This document shows, in pieces, positions 1-8,227 of a DNA stretch of 64,000 bases. The notes under the pieces were generated by a model. The model ran no database searches and was not told the origin of the DNA. It saw only the letters and a list, made by a program, of their open reading frames with translations. The DNA lies in the NCBI RefSeq assembly GCF_044792555.1, contig NZ_CP126238.1, positions 1,054,001 through 1,118,000 of the forward strand. The letters are read 5' to 3'. How positions within the stretch are numbered: position 1 is the stretch's first letter; each line of letters opens with the position of its first letter. The stretch is from Alicycliphilus denitrificans_A. Its GTDB lineage: Bacteria > Pseudomonadota > Gammaproteobacteria > Burkholderiales > Burkholderiaceae_C. The translations under genes were made by a program, and so were the position numbers.

Positions 1-1
1 C

Positions 2-1006
2 GCCACGCCGGCCCATGCGCCCAACCGTTTCGTGATCAACATCATGCCGGACCAGGCCGATGACTTTCGCGCGCGGCTGCAGCAGGCCGGCGTGGCGCAG
101 TACGACTGGTACCCCATGTTCCGCGGCCGCCTGGTGGCCATCAACGACCGCGCGGTGAGCCTTCAAGATTACGCCGACGACCGCGCCAAGGGCCTGGTGG
201 ACCGCGAGTTCAACCTCTCCAACGCAGCCCAGGCGCCCGCGCACAACAGCATCTCCGCTGGCCGCTGGACGGCCGAGGAGGCGGGCGCCGTCAGCGTGGA
301 AGAGGGCATCGCCAAGACCCTGGGCCTCAAGCTCGGCGACCGCCTGCGCTTTGACATTGGCGGCGTGCCCAGCGAGGTGCGCATCACCAGCCTGCGCCAT
401 GTGGACTGGAGCTCGATGCGCGCCAACTTCTTCGTGATGTACCCGGTGGCGCATATGGCCGACGTGCCCATGACCTACCTGGCCGCCTACCGCGCGCCAG
501 AAGCCCGCCCGGGTGGGCCGGACTTCGACAACGCCCTGGTGCACGCCTTCCCCAACGTCACCAACGTGGACATGAGCGCCACCCTGGCCCAGGTGCAGGG
601 CGTGCTGGCCCAGGTGATACGCGCCGTGGAATTCCTCTTCGCCTTCACGCTGGCCGCGGGCCTGGTGGTGCTGTTTGCCGCCGTCACCGCCACGCGCGAG
701 GAGCGCGCGCGCGAGTTCGCCATCATGCGCGCCGTGGGCGCGCGCGCCAGCCTGCTGCGCCAGGTGCAGCGCGCCGAGCTGGCCGGCGTGGGCCTGCTGG
801 CGGGCCTGTTGGCCAGCTGCGTGGCCGTGGCCGTGGGCTGGGCCCTGGCGCGCTATGTGTTCGACTTCAGCTGGACGGTCAGGCCTTGGGTGCCGCTGGC
901 GGGCAGCCTGGTGGGCGCGCTGCTGGCGCTGGCCGCCGGCTGGTGGGGGCTGCGCGAGGTGCTGCAGCGCCCCGTGGTGGACACCCTGCGCCGCGCGGCA
1001 GAGTAG
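2..1006 (+). CDS. ABC transporter permease, FtsX type, C-terminal part (partial)
   Basis: The reading frame is open from the window edge, so the N-terminus lies outside. About 334 residues are visible. A periplasmic stretch is followed by a membrane block typical of FtsX/MacB-like permeases: a first helix (around residues 210-235), a second (about 260-285) and a last one near the end. The charged loop after the first helix (ATREERAREFAIMRAVGA) is the usual coupling segment of this family. I think it is the large YbbP-type putative ABC permease (two FtsX modules, usually over 800 residues), which works with a YbbA-like ATPase. The exact substrate is unknown. The family call is firm, the subfamily is inferred. 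Confidence 0.85.
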   Translation, partial: ATPAHAPNRFVINIMPDQADDFRARLQQAGVAQYDWYPMFRGRLVAINDRAVSLQDYADDRAKGLVDREFNLSNAAQAPAHNSISAGRWTAEEAGAVSVEEGIAKTLGLKLGDRLRFDIGGVPSEVRITSLRHVDWSSMRANFFVMYPVAHMADVPMTYLAAYRAPEARPGGPDFDNALVHAFPNVTNVDMSATLAQVQGVLAQVIRAVEFLFAFTLAAGLVVLFAAVTATREERAREFAIMRAVGARASLLRQVQRAELAGVGLLAGLLASCVAVAVGWALARYVFDFSWTVRPWVPLAGSLVGALLALAAGWWGLREVLQRPVVDTLRRAAE

Positions 1007-1030
1007 CGCGGGACGGGAAATGTGAGCCGA

Positions 1031-1363
1031 TCAGCGGCGACCGCCCCGGCCATGGAAGCCCCCTCCACGCCCTCCACCATGCCAGCCGCTCCGGCCACCA
1101 CCGCCGCGCCAATAGCCGAAGCCAAGGCTCAGGCCTATCGGCGGCCCCACGTATGTCGGGCCGTAGTAATACGGCGCGGCATACACCGGCGCGGCGGGAT
1201 AGACGACGGGCGGCGCCGCATAGACGGTCTGGCCATCGACGTCGGTGCCGTAGTAGGTGTAGGGGCCGGGAGCCGGCCCGTAGACCGCGCACCCGCCCAG
1301 GGTGGACAGCGCCAGCAGCGAAAACATCAGCCGTGCCGCCGCAGCCTTGAAGCTCTTGGTCAT
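1031..1363 (-). CDS. Small glycine/tyrosine-rich lipoprotein, hypothetical
   Basis: A 110-residue protein with a lipoprotein signal peptide: a lysine-containing N-terminus, a hydrophobic stretch (ARLMFSLLALSTLGGC) and a lipobox cysteine near residue 25. The rest is low complexity, with many YYG, PPVVYPAAP and GGGGR motifs, and it ends in a Gly/Arg/His-rich tail. I chose the ATG at 1363 because GAAGGG sits a few bases before it and the signal peptide then begins correctly; an upstream start at 1408 would add 15 non-conserved residues. It is probably attached to the outer membrane. Its function is not known. It converges on the ABC permease gene. Confidence 0.7.
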   Translation of the reverse strand: MTKSFKAAAARLMFSLLALSTLGGCAVYGPAPGPYTYYGTDVDGQTVYAAPPVVYPAAPVYAAPYYYGPTYVGPPIGLSLGFGYWRGGGGRSGWHGGGRGGGFHGRGGRR

Positions 1364-1521
1364 GATGGAACCCTTCGGTCGTGAACCATGGTGGCTGTTA
1401 GAACGCAAGTGCTCCTCGGTGGTTCAGTGGAGTTGGGCGCGATGGGCCGGCGCGGTGTGTAAAGTTTTCGTCAACGGCCACCCTGCACCGGGTGGCGCAG
1501 CAATGAGAGGAGTCAGGCCAA

Positions 1522-1743
1522 GTGAATGAAGCCGCAGACTGGGCGCCCGACTGGGCGCAGGCCCCCGCGGGCTGGGACTGGCTGGCGCAGGACGAGGACG
1601 GGCGCTGGTTCTGGTACCGCACCGAGCCCATCGCCGGCTTTGGCGGCGGCGTGTGGCGCTCCAACTCGCGCAACCAGCAGTACGCCGGCCAGGGGCAGTC
1701 CAACCCGGCCTGGGCCGAGTCGCTGTGCCGCCGGGATCAATGA
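1522..1743 (+). CDS. Hypothetical 73-residue acidic, Trp-rich protein
   Basis: A short frame starting with GTG and preceded by a good ribosome binding site (GAGAGGAG at about 1505-1512). The protein is rich in Trp and Asp at its start (residues 6-24) and ends hydrophilic. No domain is recognised. The strong ribosome site and the position just before an intergenic repeat that follows its stop codon argue that it is real. It could be a lineage-specific small protein. Other frames here are shadows. Confidence 0.55.
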   Translation: MNEAADWAPDWAQAPAGWDWLAQDEDGRWFWYRTEPIAGFGGGVWRSNSRNQQYAGQGQSNPAWAESLCRRDQ

Positions 1744-1794
1744 AAATTGATAGCTGCTATCGCTTATGGGTAGTGCGCTGGAGCCATATTTTCC
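1743..1794 (+). repeat. Comamonadaceae intergenic hairpin repeat, copy 1
   Basis: Shares the pattern AAAATTGATAGCTGCTA, CGCTTATGGGTAGTGCGCTG and GGAGCCATATTTT with other copies in this window. It lies between the end of the small gene and the next start codon, so it is transcribed in the leader of the following gene. Its arms are less perfect than in copy 2. Confidence 0.75.
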
Positions 1795-1795
1795 T

Positions 1796-3355
1796 ATGAA
1801 TCAAGACGACGGCGCCGAACTGGCCAAGGCCCTGTGCCAGGCCTTGGGTGCGGCCGAGGGCGGGCCGGTGCAGCACCTGCAGACGCATTTGTCGCACCTG
1901 CTGCTCACGCCCACCCATGCCTACAAGCTCAAAAAACCGCTGCGCCTGCCGTTCGCCGACTTCTCCACGCTGGCCGCGCGCCAGTATTTCTGCGCCGAGG
2001 AGCTGCGCCTGAACCAGCGCCTGGCGCCCTCGCTGTACCTGGACATGCTGCCCGTGCTGGGCAGCGTGCAGCAGCCGCGCATTGGCATGGCAGACCAGGC
2101 GGACGCCGCCATCGACTGGGTGCTGCGCATGCGCCGCTTTCCCGCCGGCAGCGAGCTGGATGGGCTGGTGCGCGCCGGCACGTTCATGGCCGAGGAAGTG
2201 GACGCCTTCGCCGAACGCATGGCGCGCTTTCATGCCGATGCGCCCGTGGCGCCAGCGGGCAGCGACTGGGGCGGTGCCGCGCAGGTGGGCCGGGCGATTG
2301 GCGCGGTGCTCGATCAGCTGGCCGCGCTGCTTGAGGGCCCCGAGGCCGCCCGCCTGGCCCTGCTGCGCGCCTGGTTCGACGCGCGCCAGCCGGCTCTGGC
2401 CGGCCACTGGGCCGCACGCCGCGCCGCGGGCCAGGTGCGCGAATGCCATGGCGACCTGCACCTGGGCAATGTGGTGCGCCTCGATGGCGTGGTCACGGCC
2501 TTCGACTGCCTGGAGTTCAGCCCCGCGCTGCGCTGGATCGACACGCTGGCCGACGCCGGCTTCTTCACCATGGACCTGCACGCCCATGGCCGCAGCGACC
2601 TGGCCTGGCGCTTTCTCGACGGCTACCTGGCCGCATCCGGCGACTACGCCGGCCTGGCCGTGCTGCGGCCCTACGAGGTCTACCGCGCCCTGGTGCGCGC
2701 CATGGCTGCGCGGCTGCGTGCCGCGCAAGGCGTGGCGCCCGCGCCCGGGCCGGACTACCTGGCCTGCGCCGAGCGGCTTGCCATACCCATGGGTGCGCGC
2801 CTGCTCATCACCTATGGCCTGTCGGGCGCGGGCAAGTCCACCGTCGCCGCGCAGCTGCTGCTGCAGGGGGCGGTGCGCCTGCGCTCGGACGTGGAGCGCA
2901 AGCGCCTGCATGGCCTGGCGCCGCTGGCCGATTCCGCCGCGCAGGGCCTGGACATCTACACCGCCGAGGCCTCGCGGCGCACCTTTGCCCACCTTGCGCA
3001 GCAGGCGCGCGCCTTGCTGCTGGCCGGCTACCCGGTGATCGTGGACGCGGCCTTCCTGCGCCGCGGCGAGCGTGACGCCTTCCATGCGCTGGCACGCGCG
3101 CTGGGCCTGCCGTTCACCATCCTGCACTGCCATGCCGCGCCGGACAGCCTGCGCGAGCGCGTGCAGCGGCGCCAGGCGACGGGCGCCGACCCCTCCGAGG
3201 CCGACCTGGCCGTGCTCGCGCGCCAGCAGCAGCATGCCGAGCCACTGGCGCCCGAGGAGCTGGCGCATACGCTGGACCTGGCCACCGACCAGGCCTGGGA
3301 TGCGCCCGGGCTCTACCAGCGCTGGCTGGCAACCACGGTGGCACAGGGGGCTTGA
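1796..3355 (+). CDS. Two-domain kinase-like protein: aminoglycoside-phosphotransferase fold plus P-loop NTPase
   Basis: A protein of 519 residues. The first ~330 residues form a phosphotransferase-like domain with the CHGDLHLGNV catalytic motif (around residue 217) and a following D in AFDCLEF. The last ~170 residues are a zeta-toxin/gluconate-kinase-like P-loop domain with GLSGAGKST as Walker A (about residue 343) and a conserved RSDVERKRL segment. This architecture is the COG2187/COG0645 fusion found in many Proteobacteria; the substrate is not established. I chose the ATG at 1796; an ATG at 1766 lies inside the intergenic repeat and is less likely. It is followed closely by a DksA-like gene. 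Confidence 0.85.
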   Translation: MNQDDGAELAKALCQALGAAEGGPVQHLQTHLSHLLLTPTHAYKLKKPLRLPFADFSTLAARQYFCAEELRLNQRLAPSLYLDMLPVLGSVQQPRIGMADQADAAIDWVLRMRRFPAGSELDGLVRAGTFMAEEVDAFAERMARFHADAPVAPAGSDWGGAAQVGRAIGAVLDQLAALLEGPEAARLALLRAWFDARQPALAGHWAARRAAGQVRECHGDLHLGNVVRLDGVVTAFDCLEFSPALRWIDTLADAGFFTMDLHAHGRSDLAWRFLDGYLAASGDYAGLAVLRPYEVYRALVRAMAARLRAAQGVAPAPGPDYLACAERLAIPMGARLLITYGLSGAGKSTVAAQLLLQGAVRLRSDVERKRLHGLAPLADSAAQGLDIYTAEASRRTFAHLAQQARALLLAGYPVIVDAAFLRRGERDAFHALARALGLPFTILHCHAAPDSLRERVQRRQATGADPSEADLAVLARQQQHAEPLAPEELAHTLDLATDQAWDAPGLYQRWLATTVAQGA

Positions 3356-3398
3356 TAAGCATCAACACAGCCAGCGCCGCCAGTGGCATGCTGGCCGC

Positions 3399-3791
3399 AT
3401 GAACACCACCACCCTGACCGACTCCCAACGCCAGCAGCTGCGCGCCCAGTTGGAGCAGCGCAAGGAGCAGCTGTTGCAAGAACTCGATGCCATCCAGCGC
3501 GACACGCTGGGCGTGGCCGAGGCCGCCGGCCGGGGCGACGCCGAGCCGGCCGGCAGCTCGCGCGACCAGGCCAATAGCATGGCCGCCGGCATGGTGCGCG
3601 ACGCCGAGGCCGCGCGCGACCATGCCGAGCTGGTGGCCGTGCGCGCGGCGCTCGAGCGCATCGCCGCGGGCAGCTACGGCGAATGCACGGACTGCGGCCA
3701 GAGCGTGGGCGTGCCCCGCCTGCTGGCCCAGCCCGCGGCCGCGCGCTGCATCGCCTGCCAGTCCAAGGCCGAGGCGCAGGGGCACCGCTGA
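3399..3791 (+). CDS. TraR/DksA-family zinc-finger protein
   Basis: A 130-residue protein with an N-terminal helical pair (residues 1-85) and a C-terminal four-cysteine zinc finger (ECTDC then RCIAC). The size and the finger match the short DksA/TraR relatives that bind the secondary channel of RNA polymerase. The two acidic residues that DksA places at the coiled-coil tip are not obvious, so a full DksA role is doubtful. The start at 3399 is the first Met that fits the family length; the same frame is open further upstream inside the previous gene. Confidence 0.85.
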   Translation: MNTTTLTDSQRQQLRAQLEQRKEQLLQELDAIQRDTLGVAEAAGRGDAEPAGSSRDQANSMAAGMVRDAEAARDHAELVAVRAALERIAAGSYGECTDCGQSVGVPRLLAQPAAARCIACQSKAEAQGHR

Positions 3792-3892
3792 GACTTTGGT
3801 GCAGGGCGGGCCCGAGGACCTGCGCACCCGGCTCAAGCAGAGCTGCATGAACCAGGCGGACTGGACGCACAACCGTGCGGGTTGAGCAATTC

Positions 3893-3947
3893 ACTATTAA
3901 TTAAATAGCTGTAAGCGCTTTGCAGGAAAGCGCTGTAGGCCAATTTG
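3893..3947 (+). repeat. Comamonadaceae intergenic hairpin repeat, copy 2 (best palindrome)
   Basis: Holds AAATAGCTGT, then an 8-base perfect hairpin (AGCGCTTT at 3914-3921 and AAAGCGCT at 3927-3934, loop GCAGG), then GTAGGCCAATTTG. It lies between two convergent genes, 1-2 bases before the stop codon of the Smr gene, and could act as a bidirectional transcription end. Confidence 0.8.
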
Positions 3948-3948
3948 T

Positions 3949-4611
3949 CTATGCGCCCCGTTGGCTGGGCGCCAGCAGCACCACCAGCGCGCCCGCACCG
4001 CCGTCGGCAGGCCGCGCCTGCACGAAGGCCAGCACCTCCTTCTTCTGCACCAGCCAGCCCTGTACGCGGCCCTTGAGCACGGGCGTCTTGCCCGGCGAGC
4101 CCAGGCCCTTGCCATGCACGATGCGTACGCAGCGCAGGCCCGTGCGGTGCGCCAGGCGGATGAATTCGCCCAGGGCCTCGCGGGCCTCGTCGGTGCGCAG
4201 GCCGTGCAGGTCCAGCTGGCGCTGCAGGCTCCAGTGCCCGGCGCGCAGCCTGCGCGTCACGTCCTGGCCGATGCCGGGACGGCGAAAGCTCAGCTGGTCG
4301 TCCACGTCCAGCAGCGTGCTCACGTCGAACTCGTCGCTCAGCGATTCGCGCAGCACGCGCGCCTCGTCCAGCGTGCGCTGCACGGGCTGGGGCTCGGGCG
4401 GCACGGGCGCGGGCCAGTGGCGCTCGGGCCGGGCCCTGAGCGGCTGCACGGCGCCCACCGCGTCCTGGAACAGATGGCGCTCGGCGCGGGCGCGGCGCTC
4501 GGCCTCGCGCCGCTGCCGCTCGCGCTCGGCCTGCTGCGCGGCGGCCTCCTGCAGGGCGCGGCGCAAGGGCTTCAAGTCGGCGAAGGAGCGGGCCTTGAGT
4601 ACGGTGTTCAT
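3949..4611 (-). CDS. Smr/MutS2 C-terminal domain protein
   Basis: A 220-residue protein. The N-terminal half is a highly charged helical region (Arg/Glu rich, about residues 15-50) and a linker. The Smr domain occupies about residues 130-215 with the signature LDLHGL (about 133) and HGKG (about 168). Smr domains are DNA or RNA nicking endonucleases; the LDLHG and HGKG motifs carry the expected catalytic residues. The start at 4611 overlaps the stop of the upstream gene by four bases (ATGA), which fixes the start and suggests translational coupling. It is the last gene of a radC-containing run on the minus strand. Confidence 0.9.
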   Translation of the reverse strand: MNTVLKARSFADLKPLRRALQEAAAQQAERERQRREAERRARAERHLFQDAVGAVQPLRARPERHWPAPVPPEPQPVQRTLDEARVLRESLSDEFDVSTLLDVDDQLSFRRPGIGQDVTRRLRAGHWSLQRQLDLHGLRTDEAREALGEFIRLAHRTGLRCVRIVHGKGLGSPGKTPVLKGRVQGWLVQKKEVLAFVQARPADGGAGALVVLLAPSQRGA

Positions 4612-5786
4612 GGGGCAGCGCCGGTTGTAGCGCATCGCTCATGTCCGCCGCGCAGCGGCAGGTATTCGGCGGCGATGAACTGCGTGACCTGGGCGGGGTT
4701 GAAGTTGTCGTCGCTCACGAAGACCAGTACGCAGCCGCTGCCCCGGGCCCCGTCCTGCAGCGGTGGGCCCCAGGTCATGCCCTCGATGTTGTCCACCGCC
4801 GTGCCCAGCGCCGCCAGGTCGGCCACCAGGGTCTTGGGAGACGGCCGGTGGTTCGCGGGCCTGAGAGCATTGAGGGCCAGCGTGTCGCTGCCCTGGCGCG
4901 TGTCGATGCGGTACAGGCGCGCGCCAAAGCCGGCGCCGGCGCTGTAGGCGCGCTCGAGCACCAGCAGGTGGTGCGGCCCGTCGGCCAGGATCTCGCTGAC
5001 GCCGTTGATCTGCGGGCCGGGCAGGGCGCGCGTGCGCGGCACGGCGTCGGGTTGGTAGGCAATCTGGCGCAGCGGGCGGCCGCTGGCGATGTCGATTTGC
5101 GTGATGCGCACCGGGGCGCCGCCGCTCGTGGGCGTGGCCTGCTTGCCGTCCTGGCGCCAGGGCAGCTCCATGGCCAGCCAGGCGCTGTGGCCGTCGGGCG
5201 ACAGTGTCAGGCCCTCCAGCGTGCCATTGGGGCGTGGGCCGCGCCTTGGCCGGGGCGTGAAGCCGGCCGGCAGGGGGATGTCGCGCACATGCGTGCCATC
5301 CAGGCGGCTCTCGCGCAGCTGCGGGCCGAAGCCGCGCGAGAAGTCGCCCTCGCTGGTCCACAGAAAGCCGGCCGTGCCGGGCAGCCAGCGCAGGGCCTCG
5401 GCATCGGGACGGTCCATGCCGGGCTGCAGGCGCCACCAGGGCGCAAAGGGCTGGCCGCTGGCGTGCCGCAGTGCATGCACGCTGCTGAACTGCGGTGCCG
5501 AGAGCCCGTGCGCGTCATAGCGCAGGCGGGCGGTGTAGACATGCGTCTGCCGCGTGTCGCTGATGAGTAGGTAGGCGTCCTGCTGCGCGTCGTAGTCGAT
5601 GCCTGAGAACCCGCCTATGGTCGTGCCGCCGTACTCGCTGCCGGAGGAAAGCTCGGCCACGCCGATCAGGCGCAGGTGCGGCGCCAGCAGCGGCTCGGGT
5701 GCCGGCGGCGCGAGCGGCAGGGCGCAGCCGGCCAGGGCCAGCAGGGCGATGCAGGCCCAGCGCACAGACCGGGTGCCTGTGCTCAC
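4608..5786 (-). CDS. Esterase-like activity of phytase family protein, lipoprotein
   Basis: A 392-residue exported protein. It starts with GTG (overlapping the radC stop as GTGA) and has a lipoprotein signal with the cysteine near residue 21 (LLALAGC). The mature part contains the GGFSGIDYD and EGLTLSPDGHSAW motifs of the phytase-like beta-propeller family (PF13449). Members are periplasmic proteins of uncertain chemistry, so phytase activity should not be assumed. It is coupled to both neighbours by four-base overlaps, so radC, this gene and smr are almost surely one transcript. Confidence 0.8.
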   Translation of the reverse strand: MSTGTRSVRWACIALLALAGCALPLAPPAPEPLLAPHLRLIGVAELSSGSEYGGTTIGGFSGIDYDAQQDAYLLISDTRQTHVYTARLRYDAHGLSAPQFSSVHALRHASGQPFAPWWRLQPGMDRPDAEALRWLPGTAGFLWTSEGDFSRGFGPQLRESRLDGTHVRDIPLPAGFTPRPRRGPRPNGTLEGLTLSPDGHSAWLAMELPWRQDGKQATPTSGGAPVRITQIDIASGRPLRQIAYQPDAVPRTRALPGPQINGVSEILADGPHHLLVLERAYSAGAGFGARLYRIDTRQGSDTLALNALRPANHRPSPKTLVADLAALGTAVDNIEGMTWGPPLQDGARGSGCVLVFVSDDNFNPAQVTQFIAAEYLPLRGGHERCATTGAAP

Positions 5787-6496
5787 ACCAGCCCCTGCTC
5801 GGCCATCGACAGGGCGGCGCCCGGCGCCACGATCACATGGTCCAGCACGCGCACGTCCACCAGGGCCAGCGCGGCCTTCAGGGTCTGGGTCAGGGCCTCG
5901 TCGGCGCGGCTCGGCTGCACGCTGCCGCTGGGGTGGTTGTGCGCCAGCACCATGGCCGCGGCCTGGTGGTGCAGGGCGCGCAGCACCACCTCGCGCGGGT
6001 AGACGCTGGTCTGCGTGAGCGTGCCGCGAAACAGCTCCTCCATCGCGATCAGGCGGTTCTGGCTGTCCAGGAACAGCACGGCAAACACCTCGTGCGCGCG
6101 CGCCGCCAGGTGCAGCTGCAGGTATTGCTTGACGGCGCCGGGGCTGCCGAACACCTCGCGCTCGCGCAGCTGCTGGGCCAGGGCGCGGCGCGCCAACTCC
6201 AGCACGGCCACCAGCTCGGCGCGCTTGGCCGGCCCCAGGCCCTTGATGCGCGCCAGGTCGGCCGCGCCCGCGTGCAGCAGGCCGGCCATGCCGCCAAAGC
6301 CGCCGCCCGTGATGCGGCCGGTGCTGTCGCGCACGGGGTCATCGAGCAGCTCCTGCGCCAGCTGCAGCACGCCCTTGCCGGCCAGGCCGGTGCGCAGCAA
6401 GATGGCCAGCAGCTCGGCGTCGGACAGGGCGGCGGGGCCGCGTGCGAGCAGCTTCTCGCGCGGCTGGGCGTCGGCAGGCAGGTCTTTGAGGGGCAT
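5783..6496 (-). CDS. radC: DNA repair protein RadC (JAMM metalloprotease fold)
   Basis: A 237-residue protein. The N-terminal third is the UPF0758 helix-hairpin-helix region (REKLLARGPAALSDAELLAILLRTG). The C-terminal part is the JAMM domain with HNHPSG (His186, His188) and an Asp about 11 residues later (Asp199). Length and motifs are those of the standard family. Despite the name its role in repair is weakly supported. It is first in a three-gene run on the minus strand and is divergent from fkpB; the 72-base gap between them holds the promoters of both. Confidence 0.93.
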   Translation of the reverse strand: MPLKDLPADAQPREKLLARGPAALSDAELLAILLRTGLAGKGVLQLAQELLDDPVRDSTGRITGGGFGGMAGLLHAGAADLARIKGLGPAKRAELVAVLELARRALAQQLREREVFGSPGAVKQYLQLHLAARAHEVFAVLFLDSQNRLIAMEELFRGTLTQTSVYPREVVLRALHHQAAAMVLAHNHPSGSVQPSRADEALTQTLKAALALVDVRVLDHVIVAPGAALSMAEQGLV

Positions 6497-6568
6497 GGCG
6501 GGAGGCGGTGCGGGGCCGTGGGGGTATACCCGGTTTTCTACAATGGCGGCAGTTTATCGAGAGCCTTC

Positions 6569-7045
6569 ATGACCACAGACACCACCACCGCCACCACCGG
6601 CCTGCCTACCGTGCAGCAAGGATCGTTTCTCACGCTGCACTATCGCCTGGCCGGTCCGGCGGGCAATGTGATCAACACCTTCGACGACAAGCCGGCCACG
6701 CTGTCGGTGGGCACGGGCGAGCTGTCGCCCGCGCTGGAGCAGCGCCTGATCGGCCTGGCCGAGGGAGCACGCGTGAGCTTCGCGCTGGCCGCCGGCGAGG
6801 CCTTTGGCGAGCGCAACCCCGAGATGCAGCAGTGGGTGTCCAGAAAGCTGCTGAGCGAGATGGGCGACCCCGCCGAGGAATACACCGTGGGCGAGGTGGT
6901 GGAGTTCCCCACGCCCGACGGCATGGGCCAGTACGCCGGCGTGGTGCTGGAGGTGCGCGAAGACGGCGCCGTGCGCTTTGACTTCAACCACCCGCTGGCG
7001 GGCGTGCCCGTGACCTTCGAGGTGCAGCTGATCGGCGTGCTCTGA
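6569..7045 (+). CDS. fkpB: FKBP-type peptidyl-prolyl cis-trans isomerase, SlpA/FkpB type
   Basis: A 158-residue cytoplasmic FKBP of the SlyD/SlpA type, with the insert-in-flap chaperone module. Visible marks are FLTLHYRLA near residue 20, the FDDKPATLSVGTGEL segment, and the closing VTFEVQLIGVL. It lacks the His/Cys-rich metal-binding tail of SlyD. The next gene, ispH, starts two bases after its stop; fkpB-ispH is a conserved pair in Proteobacteria. A TACAAT element at about 6538 may be its -10 box. Confidence 0.9.
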   Translation: MTTDTTTATTGLPTVQQGSFLTLHYRLAGPAGNVINTFDDKPATLSVGTGELSPALEQRLIGLAEGARVSFALAAGEAFGERNPEMQQWVSRKLLSEMGDPAEEYTVGEVVEFPTPDGMGQYAGVVLEVREDGAVRFDFNHPLAGVPVTFEVQLIGVL

Positions 7046-7047
7046 CG

Positions 7048-8010
7048 ATGAACAAGCCCCAGGAAATCGTTCTGGCCGAGCCACGCGGCTTCTGCGCCGG
7101 CGTGGACCGCGCCATCGAGATCGTCGAGCGCGCGCTGGCCAAGTTCGGCGCGCCGATCTACGTGCGCCACGAGATCGTGCACAACACCTATGTGGTGAAC
7201 GACCTCAAGGCCAAGGGCGCGATCTTCATCGAGGATCTGGCCGAGGTGCCGCCCGGCGCCACGCTGATCTTCTCCGCCCATGGCGTGAGCCGTGCCGTGC
7301 AGGACGAGGCGCGCGCGCGCGGCTTCACCATTTTCGACGCCACCTGCCCGCTGGTGACCAAGGTGCATGTCGAGGTCGCCAAGCTCGCCAAGGAGGGCTA
7401 CGAGTTCATCATGATCGGCCACAAGGGCCACCCCGAGGTCGAGGGCACGATGGGCCAGCTGAACGAAGGCATCCACCTGGTCGAAGGCGTGGCCGACGTG
7501 GCGCGCGTGCAGCCGTCGCAGACCGAAAAACTCGCCGTGGTCACGCAGACCACGCTCAGCGTGGACGATGCGGCCGAGATCACCGCCGCCGTGCGCGCGC
7601 GCTTTCCCACGATCCGCGAGCCCAAGCAGCAGGACATCTGCTACGCCACGCAGAACCGCCAGGACGCAGTGAAGCTGCTCAGCCCCCAGGTGGACCTGGT
7701 GATCGTGGTCGGCAGCCCCACCAGCTCCAACAGCAACCGCCTGCGCGAGCTGGCCGAGCGCCTGGGCACCAAGGCCTACATGGTGGACAGTGCCGACGAG
7801 CTGCGCCATGAGTGGTTCGACGGCATCGCCCGTGTCGGCCTGACGGCCGGCGCCTCGGCGCCCGAGGTGCTGGTGCAGGCCGTCATCACGCGCATCAAGG
7901 AGCTGGGCGCGGTCTCGGTGCGCAAGCTGGCCGGCATCGAGGAAACGCTCAAGTTTCCCCTGCCCAAGGGCCTGAAGCTGGATGCCGCCACGCATCTTGC
8001 GCGCGAATGA
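7048..8010 (+). CDS. ispH: 4-hydroxy-3-methylbut-2-enyl diphosphate reductase
   Basis: The last enzyme of the methylerythritol phosphate pathway. It reduces HMBPP to IPP and DMAPP through a [4Fe-4S] cluster. The 320-residue protein keeps the three cluster cysteines (Cys16 in PRGFCAGV, Cys100 in DATCPLVTK, Cys198 in DICYATQ), the substrate histidines His45, His78 and His128, the catalytic Glu130 (GHKGHPEVEGT) and the SNSNRL loop. Full length, no anomaly. It is translated with fkpB. Confidence 0.97.
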   Translation: MNKPQEIVLAEPRGFCAGVDRAIEIVERALAKFGAPIYVRHEIVHNTYVVNDLKAKGAIFIEDLAEVPPGATLIFSAHGVSRAVQDEARARGFTIFDATCPLVTKVHVEVAKLAKEGYEFIMIGHKGHPEVEGTMGQLNEGIHLVEGVADVARVQPSQTEKLAVVTQTTLSVDDAAEITAAVRARFPTIREPKQQDICYATQNRQDAVKLLSPQVDLVIVVGSPTSSNSNRLRELAERLGTKAYMVDSADELRHEWFDGIARVGLTAGASAPEVLVQAVITRIKELGAVSVRKLAGIEETLKFPLPKGLKLDAATHLARE

Positions 8011-8047
8011 TGAGTGCTGCCGAGGCACGCCCACCCCATTGATGTGC

Positions 8048-8105
8048 TTCATTATTGATAGCTGTTTGCGCTTGCTGTGTGGGTGATGAGGGCGGTTTTT
8101 GTTTA
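8048..8105 (+). repeat. Comamonadaceae intergenic hairpin repeat, copy 3 (degenerate)
   Basis: Contains ATTGATAGCTGTTTGCGCTT followed by GTGTGGGTGATGAGGGCGG and a T-rich end. The second arm is eroded. It lies between ispH and the next gene. Confidence 0.6.
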
Positions 8106-8227
8106 TTGATGCAATGCCGGCACCCGGCTGGGGCATGTGACCGGCGGCGGCCAAAGTCCCGCACAATGCAAGACTTCTTACAATTTCCGCCTCTTCACAC
8201 CCTGGGAGCGCCTCGGGCTCCCTGCAT

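Noticed and set aside
1757..3268. Long minus-strand open frame opposite the two-domain kinase gene
   Set aside because: It is a mirror of a well-supported plus-strand gene with P-loop and phosphotransferase motifs; the antisense protein is low complexity with no domain.
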